Notes: generated from the letters alone by a model not told the origin. DNA of 64,000 nucleotides from JANXMY01 sp964251675 (GCA_964251675.1 CAXUKS010000018.1:8754-72753); one strand, 5' to 3'; counted from the first letter of the stretch, positions 8,246-16,536 are shown. A program made the numbers and translations.

Positions 8246-8476
8246 TCAGAGCTTCTGTATTAATTGACGTAAGGCTTGATTCACGGCCTCGGCTGTTGGA
8301 TACGCCTTTGCAACGTCGGCATCAAGCAAGACTAGATTTGTGCCGGAACGATACTGTGCCAAATACTTGCCTCGCACTCCATTTTTGAGAACACTCGCCT
8401 CGTATTCAGGACGCAACTCGTCTTTCAAGTCATCGCCCGGTTCCACTTGAGAAACAACATCAGTTTGTGATTTCAT
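8246..8476 (-). CDS. BrnT-partner antitoxin candidate (not BrnA-like)
   Basis: A 76-residue protein whose start lies inside the 3' end of the BrnT gene (17-base overlap), the position normally held by the antitoxin. It lacks the ribbon-helix-helix look of BrnA. Instead it has LRPEYEASVLKNGVRGKYLAQYRSG followed by NLVLLDADVAKAYPT and a C-terminal helix, a pattern I associate with small proteins paired with BrnT-like toxins in other phyla. The role as antitoxin rests on gene order and overlap. Confidence 0.55.
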   Translation of the reverse strand: MKSQTDVVSQVEPGDDLKDELRPEYEASVLKNGVRGKYLAQYRSGTNLVLLDADVAKAYPTAEAVNQALRQLIQKL

Positions 8477-8735
8477 ATAGGCTCCTTTCGCGGCGCGTCA
8501 CCTGACGGGCACTGATAATACGTGTTAGACCCGCACGAGGGGTATGGGAAACAACCAGTAGTCTGTTTCGATTAGAAAGCCCGTAAGTGACGAACCTATC
8601 TTCCTCGCTAGAATGATCAGGGTCCTCATAAGTGATAGCAAGCGGGTCATCAAAGATAGTTCCGGCTTCCGAAAATGATACGCCATGTTTACTCAGATTA
8701 TGAGTTGCTTTAGCCGGGTCCCAGGCAAAGTCCAT
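8460..8735 (-). CDS. BrnT family toxin
   Basis: A 91-residue RelE-fold ribonuclease-type toxin. The signature FAWDPAKATHNLSKHGVSF near the N-terminus, then FDDPLAITYEDPDHSSEEDR and the C-terminal RIISARQVTRRER, match the BrnT family throughout, with the conserved His, Arg and Glu positions retained. BrnT toxins inhibit translation and are normally neutralised by a downstream BrnA. Here the downstream overlapping gene is of a different type. The toxin gene is first in the visible cluster and lies 17 bases after recG on its 5' side. Confidence 0.85.
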   Translation of the reverse strand: MDFAWDPAKATHNLSKHGVSFSEAGTIFDDPLAITYEDPDHSSEEDRFVTYGLSNRNRLLVVSHTPRAGLTRIISARQVTRRERSLYEITN

Positions 8736-8752
8736 AAAGCCATCCTTAGTTT

Positions 8753-10903
8753 TTAACTCGCCGACATCCCTGCTGCTGTTTTGTGCTTGCTTCGCACGAT
8801 GGCTTTCAGGGCCGCGTGTTCGGGCAGCAGCAGCTTGGGGTCGGCTTCCAGCAGGCAGAAGGCTTCTTCGCGGGCTTCTTTTAAGACGGGCACGTCGCGG
8901 ACGACATCAACGAACGGAAGGGGCTGCAAGCCCGACTGGCGCGTGCCGTAGAAGTCGCCAGGGCCGCGCAGCTTCAAGTCTTCTTCGGCGATCAGAAAGC
9001 CGTCGGTGGTCTGGGCCATTGTCGCCAAGCGGGAGGCCCCGTCGTCGGTCTTGGGGTCGCCGATGAGCAAACAATAGGACTGCGTATCGCCGCGCCCGAC
9101 CCGGCCCCGTAATTGGTGAAGCTGGGCCATACCGAAGCGGTCGGCGTCTTCAATCACAATCACCGAGGCATTAGGCACGTCCACGCCGACTTCAATCACC
9201 GTGGTGGACACCAGCATTTGCAGCTCCCGGTCCCGGAAGCGGGTCATGGTTCCTTCTTTTTCGGTCGGCTTCATCTGGCCGTGCAGCAGGCCGATTTTGT
9301 ATTCGGGAAACACATCCGCCTGCAAGTGTGAACACAGCTCGGTGGCGGCGCGGGCCTGCAGTTTCTCGTTTTCTTCAATCAGGCTGCAAATCACATACGC
9401 CTGACGGCCCTGTTTCAGCAAATTCCGCAGGGTCTCATAGACAGACTGCCGCTCGTGGCCGCGCTTCCAGTGCGTCTTAATCGGCTTGCGGCCCGGCGGC
9501 AATTGGTCAATAATAGAGACGTCCAGATCGCCGTAGACCGTTAATGTCAAGGTGCGCGGGATGGGCGTCGCGGTCATCACCAGCAGGTCGGGCGAGTCGC
9601 CCTTGCTTTTGAGGGCCGCCCGCTGCAGGACGCCAAAGCGGTGCTGTTCGTCGACAACGCCCAAACCCAATTTGTGAAACTGCACATCGGTCTGGATCAG
9701 CGCATGCGTGCCGACCGCGATGTGAGTCTCGCCCGAAGCCACCGCCGCCAGCGCGGCCCGTTTTTCTTTGGCGGGCAGGCTGCCCGACAGCAAAGAGACT
9801 TTGATGCCCAGCGACTCCATCGTGCGCCGGATGCCCAGATAATGCTGCTCAGCCAGGATTTCGGTCGGGGCCATCAGCGCGGCCTGATAACCGGAGCGGA
9901 CGGCAATCATCAGCGCTGCCATTGCGACCACGGTTTTGCCCGCGCCCACATCGCCCTGCACCAGTCGGTTCATGGATTTTTTGGAACCCATGTCTGCCGC
10001 AAGCTCGGTAATCACCCGTGCCTGCGCCCCCGTCAGCGGGTACGGCAGCACGGCTTTCAGCTCCTCGACAGGGCCGACGACGTCGCCAAAGGCCGTACCG
10101 ACGGCTTTGTCGGACTGGCGCTTGCGGACGGCCAAGAGCAGCTGGAGGCCGAAGAACTCGTCAAACACAAACCGGCGCTGGGCAGCCAGCCGCGCCTCGT
10201 CAGACTCCGGGAAGTGCATCTGCCGGAAGCTATCTTCCAGCCCCGGCAGGTTACGCTTTTCCAGAAGGCGAGGCGGCAGCGTCTCTTCGACTAGGTGCCC
10301 GTACTGCTCTAACGCCGACCACGCGGCGCGGCGGATACGCGCCTGCAGGACGCCTTCGGTGAGCGGGTACACGGGCACGATGCGGCCCGACGAAAGCGCG
10401 TCTTTGTCTTCCTCGACGGCCTCCCACTCCACTTCGGTCATGTCCAGCCCGCCCCGGCCCGAGCGCGACGCCTTGCCGTAGACTACAATCGTCTGCCCGC
10501 GCAGCTTGTCAAACTGCTTTTTCAGATACCACTGATTAAAGAAGACCAGAAATGCAATGCCGGAGCGGTCGTCCACGGCCACTTTGGTCAGCGTGACACG
10601 GGTGCGGGTCGGGATGTTCTCCACATTGATCACTTTGCCGCTGATGGTGACGCTTTCGCCGTGCCGGATATCGCAGATGGGCTTGAAGTGAGTCCGGTCC
10701 TCGTAGCGGCGCGGGTAATGACGCAACAAATCGCCGACCGTATGTATCCCAAGCCCTTTGCCCATCGCCACCGCAAACTGTTCGGAGACGCCCGGCAGGC
10801 AGACGGTCAGGTCATCCAGCGACTTTTCCGCGTCTTCCGGTTCTCTCGCCTCGGCGGCCTCCAAACTTACTTTTTCCAGCACGGCTGCCGCACGTGTCGC
10901 CAT
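8753..10903 (-). CDS. recG: ATP-dependent DNA helicase RecG
   Basis: RecG is a superfamily 2 translocase that remodels stalled replication forks and Holliday junctions. The 716-residue protein has an N-terminal wedge/OB region (about 80-150, ISGKVINVENIPTRTRVTL). Walker A GDVGAGKT is at 317-324, the DEQH box at 418-421, and motif III TATPIPRTL follows. A C-terminal helicase domain contains QLRGRVGRG. Length is normal for RecG. The ATG at 10903 has AAGGA close upstream, and a strong promoter lies 70-100 bases before it. All functional motifs are intact. Confidence 0.97.
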   Translation of the reverse strand: MATRAAAVLEKVSLEAAEAREPEDAEKSLDDLTVCLPGVSEQFAVAMGKGLGIHTVGDLLRHYPRRYEDRTHFKPICDIRHGESVTISGKVINVENIPTRTRVTLTKVAVDDRSGIAFLVFFNQWYLKKQFDKLRGQTIVVYGKASRSGRGGLDMTEVEWEAVEEDKDALSSGRIVPVYPLTEGVLQARIRRAAWSALEQYGHLVEETLPPRLLEKRNLPGLEDSFRQMHFPESDEARLAAQRRFVFDEFFGLQLLLAVRKRQSDKAVGTAFGDVVGPVEELKAVLPYPLTGAQARVITELAADMGSKKSMNRLVQGDVGAGKTVVAMAALMIAVRSGYQAALMAPTEILAEQHYLGIRRTMESLGIKVSLLSGSLPAKEKRAALAAVASGETHIAVGTHALIQTDVQFHKLGLGVVDEQHRFGVLQRAALKSKGDSPDLLVMTATPIPRTLTLTVYGDLDVSIIDQLPPGRKPIKTHWKRGHERQSVYETLRNLLKQGRQAYVICSLIEENEKLQARAATELCSHLQADVFPEYKIGLLHGQMKPTEKEGTMTRFRDRELQMLVSTTVIEVGVDVPNASVIVIEDADRFGMAQLHQLRGRVGRGDTQSYCLLIGDPKTDDGASRLATMAQTTDGFLIAEEDLKLRGPGDFYGTRQSGLQPLPFVDVVRDVPVLKEAREEAFCLLEADPKLLLPEHAALKAIVRSKHKTAAGMSAS

Positions 10904-10975
10904 AAATTCCTTGCCTGCCTTTGTCTCCCCGTCGTCTGTGGGGCTACATCTTGTGGGGACACCTGTTGACTAAAC

Positions 10976-11005
10976 ATTATACGGGGTATTGCGCCCATAA
11001 GTCAA
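10976..11005 (-). promoter_or_regulatory. sigma70-type promoter for recG
   Basis: On the minus strand TTGACT (11005-11000) and TATAAT (10981-10976) are separated by 18 bases, a near-consensus housekeeping promoter. The predicted start would be about 65 bases upstream of the recG ATG. It lies immediately beside the palindromic element at 11019-11157 but is not part of it. Confidence 0.7.
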
Positions 11006-11018
11006 GCAACAAAAAGAA

Positions 11019-11157
11019 CGAGGGGTTGAAAACCCCTCGCTAGGTAAGGCGTCCTTCGGACGGCGGAGAAAACGCGGAACCGGAAGGCGGGAAGCCCCGC
11101 CCTCTGCTTCTTCCACCCGAAGGGGGCTTCCCCGGCGTGGGGTTTTCAATCCCTCGA
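11019..11157. mobile_element. REPIN/MITE-like element, copy 1
   Basis: A 139-base non-coding unit. Its left end is a hairpin (CGAGGGGTTGAAAACCCCTC) and its right end is the inverted counterpart (GGGGTTTTCAATCCCTCG, slightly decayed). Just inside the left end is a shared stretch, AGGCGTCCTTCGGACG. The interior has another palindrome (GGCGGGAAGCCCCGCC) and CTTCTTCCACC before the right end. The same architecture and length recur at 24698-24837. No coding capacity is present, so movement would need a transposase elsewhere. Confidence 0.75.
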
Positions 11158-11183
11158 ACTCTGGCGTGATTCTGCGCCCGGCG

Positions 11184-11675
11184 CTAGCTGCGCCGGGGGG
11201 TCACGACCACGTACCGCTGCGGCTCATGGCCTTCGGAGTAGGTTTCGACGTCCGGGTGGTCGGCCAGTGCAGTGTGGATAATGCGCCGCTCCATCGGGTT
11301 CAGGGAGTCGGTGACGGCTTCCTGGCCGGTTTTGCCGACTTCGGCGGCCAGCTCCTGCGCGAAATCCGACAGCTTGCGGGCACGGCGGGCGCGGTGACCG
11401 TCGGCATCGACAGTGACGCGCAGGCGGGTCTGCTGGCCCCGGTTGGTCATCAGCATCACGAGGTACTGGAAGGCGTCCAGCGTCTGCCCCTGCGGCCCGA
11501 TGAGCAGGGTGGCGTCAGGGCCGCTGACAGCCAGGGTCAGGGTGTCGTTAGCGAACGACTCCTGCGCGGCTTCGGCGTCGAAGCCCGCAAGCTGGAGCAG
11601 GGTCTGCAGGTGGTCCAGCGCGAGGGCGCTGAGTTCCTGGCTGGTCTTCTGAGGTGGTTGCATTATCTCTGCCAC
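11184..11675 (-). CDS. jag: KH-R3H RNA-binding protein Jag/KhpB
   Basis: A 163-residue RNA-binding protein of the Jag/EloR/KhpB family, linked in other bacteria to cell elongation and envelope control. The KH-like part contains LIGPQGQTLDAFQYL (58-71) with the GxxG-type loop. The R3H domain follows, with DSLNPMERRIIHTAL around 123-137. The N-terminal Jag-N domain found in some homologues is absent. The longest frame starts at GTG 11675, and an in-frame ATG at 11663 is an equally plausible start. It follows yidC by 41 bases, the usual order. Confidence 0.9.
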   Translation of the reverse strand: MAEIMQPPQKTSQELSALALDHLQTLLQLAGFDAEAAQESFANDTLTLAVSGPDATLLIGPQGQTLDAFQYLVMLMTNRGQQTRLRVTVDADGHRARRARKLSDFAQELAAEVGKTGQEAVTDSLNPMERRIIHTALADHPDVETYSEGHEPQRYVVVTPRRS

Positions 11676-11716
11676 GGTGCGTGATGTCCTTTGCCGTCAA
11701 GAGGTTTACAAGTGGT

Positions 11717-13045
11717 CTAGCGCCGCTTCTTCTTGGGATGGGTCTTGCGCGGTTCAATCAGCCCTTTGGCTGTCGGGGCCATGCCGTTGGTGCGGCGGCT
11801 GCTTGTCTGCTCCGTGTCGTCTTTAGTGAGGCGCACAACGCTGGAAGTCGGCGCGGAGCCATTTCCATTGCCACTGCTTGGCTTTGTCGGCGGCAGCGGG
11901 GGATCACCCGCACGGCGGCGCATATAATATTTCTGCTGCATGGTGGACAGAATGTTAAAGATCAGATAGTACAGCACGAACGCGGCAGGCAGATGGTATT
12001 GCAGGAAGAAGTAGGTCGTCATAAACGGCGTCATAATCGCCATCATCTTCTGCGTTTCCGCCTGCTGCGGGTCCATCGTCGGCGTGATCGTCATCTTCTG
12101 CGTGATATACATCGATCCAGCATATAGCAGCAGCAGCGGGATGTCCGGCTGGCCGAGATTGAGGCCAAGATACGATGGAAACTGGCGCGACAGCCCGGAG
12201 CCGATCCACAAGAAGTTGCCGTTGACAAACTCATACTGGTAGCGGCTAATCATGTAATACAGCAGATACATGACCGGCAACGTCGGCAGGACACCGATAC
12301 ACCCGGCGGCGGGGTTGACGCCGTGATCCTTGTACAGCTCCATCATCTTGCGGCCCAGCAGCTCTTTGTCGTTTTTGTGCTTGGCCTGAAGTTCCTGAAT
12401 ATCCGGCTGCAGCTTCTGCATCTCTTTCATGGACGCATACTGCTTGTTGGAAAACGGCGTCAGGGCCAGCTTCACGAGAATGGAAATCAGCAGGATCGCC
12501 AGCGCATACGACCAGGACTGCCGCCCCAGGATGGACACGAAAAAGTCCAGGACGGCATACAGGGCGGCCCCCAGGTTGTGGATTGGCGGGGCGGGCGGCG
12601 GGGCAAACTTTTTGTTCCACTGGTTCAGCTCATCAGCAAGACGGTCAATCTCAGGCTTGACGGGTTCATCATCCGGGAACGTGTTATGGAGTGTTTGCAG
12701 CGACTGAATAGCGGCGTTCTTGTCGTGCAGGTAATACTCTTCCATGTTCGCCTGCTCGCGCAGGGCCTCGCGGGCATAGCGGGACTTACCGAAGCTGCGG
12801 CTTTTGACGACTTCCTGCAACTTGATGACGGCCTGATAGGCGCGGCGACGGGCGATCTCGGCATTCCCGGCGGCTTTGGCGGCCTTCGCCTGCCCTTCCA
12901 AACGCTGGGCGACCCCGTAGGCGGGCGGCGTGTCCGGGCCAATCGGCAGGGGCGACTGGGCGCGGGCCGCGCCCGTCATCAGGGCGCTTATCAAAAAAGC
13001 CGCCGCGCAGAGCAATGTCCGTGAGGCGGCGCGAGTGTTCTTCAA
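11717..13045 (-). CDS. yidC: membrane protein insertase YidC
   Basis: YidC inserts proteins into the inner membrane, alone or with Sec. The 442-residue protein starts at TTG (an in-frame stop lies directly upstream; GGAG is seven bases before the TTG) and has a signal peptide ending near ARAQ (30). Residues 40-145 form a helical, TPR-like segment instead of the large beta domain of Gram-negative YidC. The insertase core follows (about 160-360), with FSNKQYASMKEMQKLQPDIQ. The intramembrane arginine of most homologues is Lys192 here. The C-terminus is basic, suiting ribosome contact. Confidence 0.94.
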   Translation of the reverse strand: MKNTRAASRTLLCAAAFLISALMTGAARAQSPLPIGPDTPPAYGVAQRLEGQAKAAKAAGNAEIARRRAYQAVIKLQEVVKSRSFGKSRYAREALREQANMEEYYLHDKNAAIQSLQTLHNTFPDDEPVKPEIDRLADELNQWNKKFAPPPAPPIHNLGAALYAVLDFFVSILGRQSWSYALAILLISILVKLALTPFSNKQYASMKEMQKLQPDIQELQAKHKNDKELLGRKMMELYKDHGVNPAAGCIGVLPTLPVMYLLYYMISRYQYEFVNGNFLWIGSGLSRQFPSYLGLNLGQPDIPLLLLYAGSMYITQKMTITPTMDPQQAETQKMMAIMTPFMTTYFFLQYHLPAAFVLYYLIFNILSTMQQKYYMRRRAGDPPLPPTKPSSGNGNGSAPTSSVVRLTKDDTEQTSSRRTNGMAPTAKGLIEPRKTHPKKKRR

Positions 13046-13072
13046 TCAAAAACTCCAAACAGCAAAAACGTG

Positions 13073-13285
13073 TTATTTGACCGGGTCATGGCCGCCAGGG
13101 TGAAAGGGGTGGCAGCGGCAAAGCCGCCAGAGCGCCATTCCCAGGCCGCGCCAGGCCCCGTGGCGGCTAATCGCCTGCGCGGCGTATTCCGAGCAGGTCG
13201 GCGTAAACCGGCAGGTCGGCGGGGTCCACCGCGAGATATACCGCTGATAGATACGCACGGCAGCCACCAAAAAGTGCCTTGCCAA
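13073..13285 (-). CDS. yidD: membrane protein insertion efficiency factor
   Basis: A 70-residue YidD-family protein that assists YidC. Conserved features are RIYQRYISRWTPPTCRFTPTCSEYA with its cysteine pair, and the C-terminal RLCRCHPFHPGGHDPV. The start is TTG at 13285, four bases after the rnpA stop, with GGAG about eight bases upstream. The rpmH-rnpA-yidD-yidC-jag order is one of the most conserved in bacteria, so identity is secure. Confidence 0.94.
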   Translation of the reverse strand: MARHFLVAAVRIYQRYISRWTPPTCRFTPTCSEYAAQAISRHGAWRGLGMALWRLCRCHPFHPGGHDPVK

Positions 13286-13289
13286 CGGC

Positions 13290-13649
13290 TTACTCCGGTT
13301 TCAAAAGCTGGGCCTGCCGGGCCAGAAACAGCACTTCGGCCTGCAGCGCGGCAAAGGTTAGGCTCGGCGATTCGGCACGGGCGACGAGCAGAGCGTCAAA
13401 CGGGCGTCCGGCACGGGGCAGCACGCACTGGCGGCTGATCTCGCGCAGGCGCCGCTTCAAACGGTTCCGGTCGTGGGCGCGTTTGGCAATTTTTTTGCTG
13501 ATCACAAAGCCCAGCCGTGACTCGGTCCCCTCACGCGGCCCTCGCGGGCGCACATAGAGCACGAGCCGCGCTGTGGCCCACGATTGACGGCGCTTGTAAA
13601 CAGCCTGAAAGTCCCGGCTCCGGCGGAGCCGAGACGCACGCGGCAGCAT
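13290..13649 (-). CDS. rnpA: ribonuclease P protein component
   Basis: The protein subunit of RNase P, which processes the 5' ends of tRNAs. From ATG 13649 there are 119 residues, starting MLPRASRLRRSRDFQAVYKRR. The RNR signature is in KKIAKRAHDRNRLKRRLRE. A longer in-frame extension exists upstream, but it runs through rpmH in another frame, and the family normally starts at MLPxxxRL, so the internal ATG is chosen. It begins five bases after the rpmH stop. Confidence 0.94.
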   Translation of the reverse strand: MLPRASRLRRSRDFQAVYKRRQSWATARLVLYVRPRGPREGTESRLGFVISKKIAKRAHDRNRLKRRLREISRQCVLPRAGRPFDALLVARAESPSLTFAALQAEVLFLARQAQLLKPE

Positions 13650-13654
13650 AGTCG

Positions 13655-13819
13655 TTAGATGCTCTTGGGGATGGTGACCGTGTGCGTGACACACAGGCGG
13701 TAGCGGCCTTTGGCGCGGCGGCGCTTCAGCACATTGCGGCCATCGGCGGTGGACATCCGGTGGCGGAAGCCGTGCGTTTTCATCTTGTGCCGAACTTTCG
13801 GCTGGTACGTGCGTTTCAT
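13655..13819 (-). CDS. rpmH: 50S ribosomal protein L34
   Basis: The frame from ATG 13819 encodes 54 residues: MKRTYQPKVRHKMKTHGF, then RHRMSTADGRNVLKRRRAKG and a short non-canonical tail. The first 44 residues are unmistakable L34. The last ten (about CVTHTVTIPKS) are an extension beyond the usual end RRLS. A GGACC sequence lies just before the ATG. It is the first gene of the rpmH-rnpA-yidD-yidC-jag operon and has its own promoter upstream. dnaA is not on the other side; an FHA gene is. Confidence 0.95.
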   Translation of the reverse strand: MKRTYQPKVRHKMKTHGFRHRMSTADGRNVLKRRRAKGRYRLCVTHTVTIPKSI

Positions 13820-13879
13820 GGTTCAGGTCCTTTGGATCAAACTGGGATGCCGTCGGGAGCGGCAGATTATTAGCGGGTA

Positions 13880-13909
13880 AGTATAGCACATGGCGGGCAA
13901 ATTTAGCAA
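13880..13909 (-). promoter_or_regulatory. promoter for the rpmH operon
   Basis: On the minus strand TTGCTA (13909-13904) and TATACT (13885-13880) are spaced by 18 bases, about 60 bases before the rpmH ATG. It is arranged back-to-back with the plus-strand promoter at 13934-13962. The two start regions are only about 25 bases apart and may influence each other. Confidence 0.65.
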
Positions 13910-13933
13910 GGGCCATCCGGCGGTTGTGCTTGC

Positions 13934-13962
13934 TTGACAGCCTTTGCCCGCCGTGTTATACT
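13934..13962 (+). promoter_or_regulatory. consensus promoter for the FHA gene
   Basis: TTGACA (13934-13939) and TATACT (13957-13962) are separated by exactly 17 bases, a nearly perfect housekeeping promoter. Transcription would start near 13969, leaving a 50-base leader before the FHA gene ATG at 14019, which has a GAGGAG ribosome site. Confidence 0.75.
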
Positions 13963-14018
13963 AACTTCACCTATACTTAATCCCCAATGCCGAAGAACGA
14001 GAACGAGGAGCAACTTTT

Positions 14019-14852
14019 ATGGCGGGCTGGAAACTGCGTAAAGACAAGGCACAGGCGGAGTCGCCCGTGACGACGGAAGACCCCTCAGAAGACCCTTCGG
14101 AAGACCCTTCGGTGCCTGGATGGGATGCGTCCGCCTCCGACGCCCAGGAGACATTCCTGCCAGCCACTTTGGAGCCAACCTTTGAGGCGGATACCTTAGA
14201 TACGGAGTTTAAAGAGACACAGTTTGATGAGACACAGTTTAATGACGCGGAGCCGCACCACCTGGGCGGAGTAATCGCGCTTGGCGGCGAAGCCGAGCCG
14301 CTTGTGATTGCGCCGCTGCCTGATTTTGAACAGGGCGATGAAGTCAGCTTCGACGACGACGTGGATGATGATGCGCCGCAGGGGGCCGTGATCTATGAGG
14401 CTCCCGCACCCGCCGTTCCCCTCCAGGCGATGCCTGAAGAGGCCGCCGCCTCTCTGGCGGCCCCGGACGCGGCCCGCGATGTGCCCGAAGTCGCGCCATT
14501 CGTGATTGACACCCCCCCCGCCGCACCGACTGCGGACCTGCCGCACCGGCTGGTGATGCGGATTGGAAAGCTCTCTGCGGCCTTTGAGGTTGTCAAAGAA
14601 ATCACTGTGATCGGCCGCCCCGACAGCGATCTGCATTTTTACCCGGATATGGAAGTGGAAATGGACGATGCCGTTTCGCGCCGCCATGCGGAGGTGCTGA
14701 AAAATGGCGATGGGCAGTGCTATTTAGTTGACAGCGGCAGCACCAACGGCACACGTCTGAACGGCGAGCTGCTGACGCCTAACGAGGAGCATCTTCTGGC
14801 GTCCGGCGACCGCATTCATATTGGCGAGCGCACCGAGATTATTTTTGAATAG
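14019..14852 (+). CDS. FHA-domain protein with acidic N-terminal region
   Basis: A 277-residue cytoplasmic protein. Residues 1-170 are acidic and low complexity, with a SEDPSEDPSEDP repeat (23-30) and a DDDVDDD cluster. A forkhead-associated domain fills 175-277, with GR at 199-200, SRRH at 220-223 and STNG at 241-244, the residues that bind phosphothreonine. FHA proteins read Ser/Thr kinase signals, and here the Thr-rich N-terminal half could itself be a phosphorylation target. Its stop lies four bases before the next gene, so the two are probably coupled. No kinase is in the window. Confidence 0.85.
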   Translation: MAGWKLRKDKAQAESPVTTEDPSEDPSEDPSVPGWDASASDAQETFLPATLEPTFEADTLDTEFKETQFDETQFNDAEPHHLGGVIALGGEAEPLVIAPLPDFEQGDEVSFDDDVDDDAPQGAVIYEAPAPAVPLQAMPEEAAASLAAPDAARDVPEVAPFVIDTPPAAPTADLPHRLVMRIGKLSAAFEVVKEITVIGRPDSDLHFYPDMEVEMDDAVSRRHAEVLKNGDGQCYLVDSGSTNGTRLNGELLTPNEEHLLASGDRIHIGERTEIIFE

Positions 14853-14856
14853 CTCT

Positions 14857-15744
14857 ATGAGCGACACGCAGACTATCGCTCAAAACGTGGCGGCGCTCTA
14901 TGCCGAACCCAGCACGGCCTCGGAGATGGTGACGCAGGCCGTGCTGGGCGAGCACGTGACGGTGCAGGAAGAGCGGGACGGCTTCCTCCGCGTCTCTACC
15001 GCTGACCGCTACGGCGGCTGGGTGGACAGCCGCCTGCTGGCCCAATTTCAGGATAATTCAGACCGCCCCGTCGCCGTCGTGCAGACCCTGTTTGCCGATG
15101 TGTACGCCGCCCCCTCCCCCCGCGCAGAGATTGCCACCAAGCTGGTCGCTGGAACCCGCGTCGCCCTGCCCCGCCGTGCTTCCGAAGGCGACTGGGCAGA
15201 ACTCCTGCTGCCGGACGGCACAGGGGGCTTTGTTTACCGGGCCGCGCTCACGGAAGCAGCCCCGGACGTGCGGCTGACTTCAGCACTGACAAGTGACCTT
15301 TCGCGGGCGGCGGTGGTCAGCGCCCTGGGCCGCAACGCCGCTGAGATTGCGTGGCGCTTTGTGGGGACACCCTATTTGTGGGGTGGCTGCACGCCGTTTG
15401 GAATCGATTGCTCGGGGCTGACTCAGCTTGTGTATAAACTTAACGGGATTCAGTTGCTGCGCGATGCCTCTTTGCAGTTCGGAGACAAGCGGTTTGTGCG
15501 CGTGGAAGAAGGGCTGACATTGGATGCCGCCCTGCTGGAAGATGGGGATCTGGTGGCCTTCAGCCGCCGGGACGACAAACAGCCCACGCATATCGGTATC
15601 GCTTTGGAAGATGGGCGGTTCCTGCACGCACGCGGCGGGCGCGGCGTCCGGGCAGATTTCCGGGACACGCCGGAGTATAGGGACACCTATGTCGGCGCGG
15701 TGCGGCTGTCAGCGGACGCCGATTTTTCGATCCAGAGCGCGTAG
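14857..15744 (+). CDS. SH3-domain NlpC/P60 cysteine peptidase
   Basis: A 295-residue peptidoglycan-hydrolase-type protein. Two bacterial SH3-like domains (about 10-65 and 75-130) precede an NlpC/P60 domain with Cys185 in GIDCSGLTQ, His245 in THIGIAL and a third His at 257 in FLHARG. This matches gamma-D-glutamyl-diamino-acid endopeptidases of the YkfC or dipeptidyl-peptidase VI type. No signal peptide is visible, so it may act in the cytoplasm on recycled muropeptides. ATG 14857 is preferred because it starts four bases after the FHA stop and the SH3 domain begins directly. Its 3' end overlaps the convergent gene by 36 bases. Confidence 0.85.
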   Translation: MSDTQTIAQNVAALYAEPSTASEMVTQAVLGEHVTVQEERDGFLRVSTADRYGGWVDSRLLAQFQDNSDRPVAVVQTLFADVYAAPSPRAEIATKLVAGTRVALPRRASEGDWAELLLPDGTGGFVYRAALTEAAPDVRLTSALTSDLSRAAVVSALGRNAAEIAWRFVGTPYLWGGCTPFGIDCSGLTQLVYKLNGIQLLRDASLQFGDKRFVRVEEGLTLDAALLEDGDLVAFSRRDDKQPTHIGIALEDGRFLHARGGRGVRADFRDTPEYRDTYVGAVRLSADADFSIQSA

Positions 15745-16536
15745 CCAGGGCGTCTCTTCAATCAGCCGCGACAGCGAGTGCCGCTCGGACCATACTTGAA
15801 AGCCAAGCAGCGCCAGCACTAGCAGGCACTGCCAGAGGGGGGCCAGGTAAATCACTCCGGCGACGCCCAGCACGGCCCCCAGCGCATTGGCCCCGGTGTC
15901 GCCGAGCATGACGGACCCCAGCGCATCCAGCGGATACAGAATCAGCGCGAACGCAAAGGCCGCCCAAAGGAACAGCCCCAGCTCTGCCGCGTGCTGAGAA
16001 TAAAGCACGGCAAAAATGACTGCTGTGCCGACAAAAAAGCCGAACAGGCAGCGGCCTGGACGCAGATCGAGCAGGTTCAGGGTGTTGGCGGACAGGGCAA
16101 TGAGCAGCGCGGCCAGCAGAGCAAGCCACACCGGGCGCGGGGCGGTCAGTAAAAAGCCCGCCGCCAGACTGAGCAGCCCGCCGCCGATGGCTTTGGCCGC
16201 GCCGGTCGTCAGCCGCCCTGACTGCATTGCGCGAAAGTGCCCGCGAAAGCCTTTGGACGATGCGTCGCCCGCCAGATCGTCCAGCAAGCCCAGCCCGCCG
16301 AAGCCGACGGTGACGAGGAAGTAGACGGACGCAAGGCTCGTGTGCAGCCCCTGCAGGAACCACTGAAACGCATAAAAGAACTCCCCGCCCAGGACGAAGG
16401 CCAGCCCGGCCACGGCAGGAATACGTTCGCCGCGAAAGTTGGGGCGTTTGAGGTCGTAGCGCCGCACGAGCCAGCCCATCGCGCCGAAGCCAAACGCGAG
16501 GGCCAGCAGGAGGGTGAGGTATTCTAGCCAGGTCAC
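15709..16536 (-). CDS. MraY/WecA-like phospho-sugar transferase
   Basis: A 275-residue polytopic membrane protein with about eight hydrophobic segments. It keeps GLLDDLAGD (83-91, the Asp pair used for Mg and prenyl phosphate), NTLNLLD (151-157) and LGDTGAN (211-217), the active-site motifs of the family that moves phospho-sugars onto undecaprenyl phosphate. It is shorter than MraY or WecA (about 320-360) and may lack a terminal helix. The sequence KGFRGHFRAM is characteristic of an uncharacterised MraY-like branch. It converges on the NlpC/P60 gene and may act in envelope glycan assembly. Confidence 0.75.
   Translation of the reverse strand: MTWLEYLTLLLALAFGFGAMGWLVRRYDLKRPNFRGERIPAVAGLAFVLGGEFFYAFQWFLQGLHTSLASVYFLVTVGFGGLGLLDDLAGDASSKGFRGHFRAMQSGRLTTGAAKAIGGGLLSLAAGFLLTAPRPVWLALLAALLIALSANTLNLLDLRPGRCLFGFFVGTAVIFAVLYSQHAAELGLFLWAAFAFALILYPLDALGSVMLGDTGANALGAVLGVAGVIYLAPLWQCLLVLALLGFQVWSERHSLSRLIEETPWLRALDRKIGVR

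Noticed and set aside
13290..13916. 208-residue version of RnpA
   Set aside because: The extra N-terminus runs through rpmH in a different frame; the family start MLPRASRL at 13649 is used instead.
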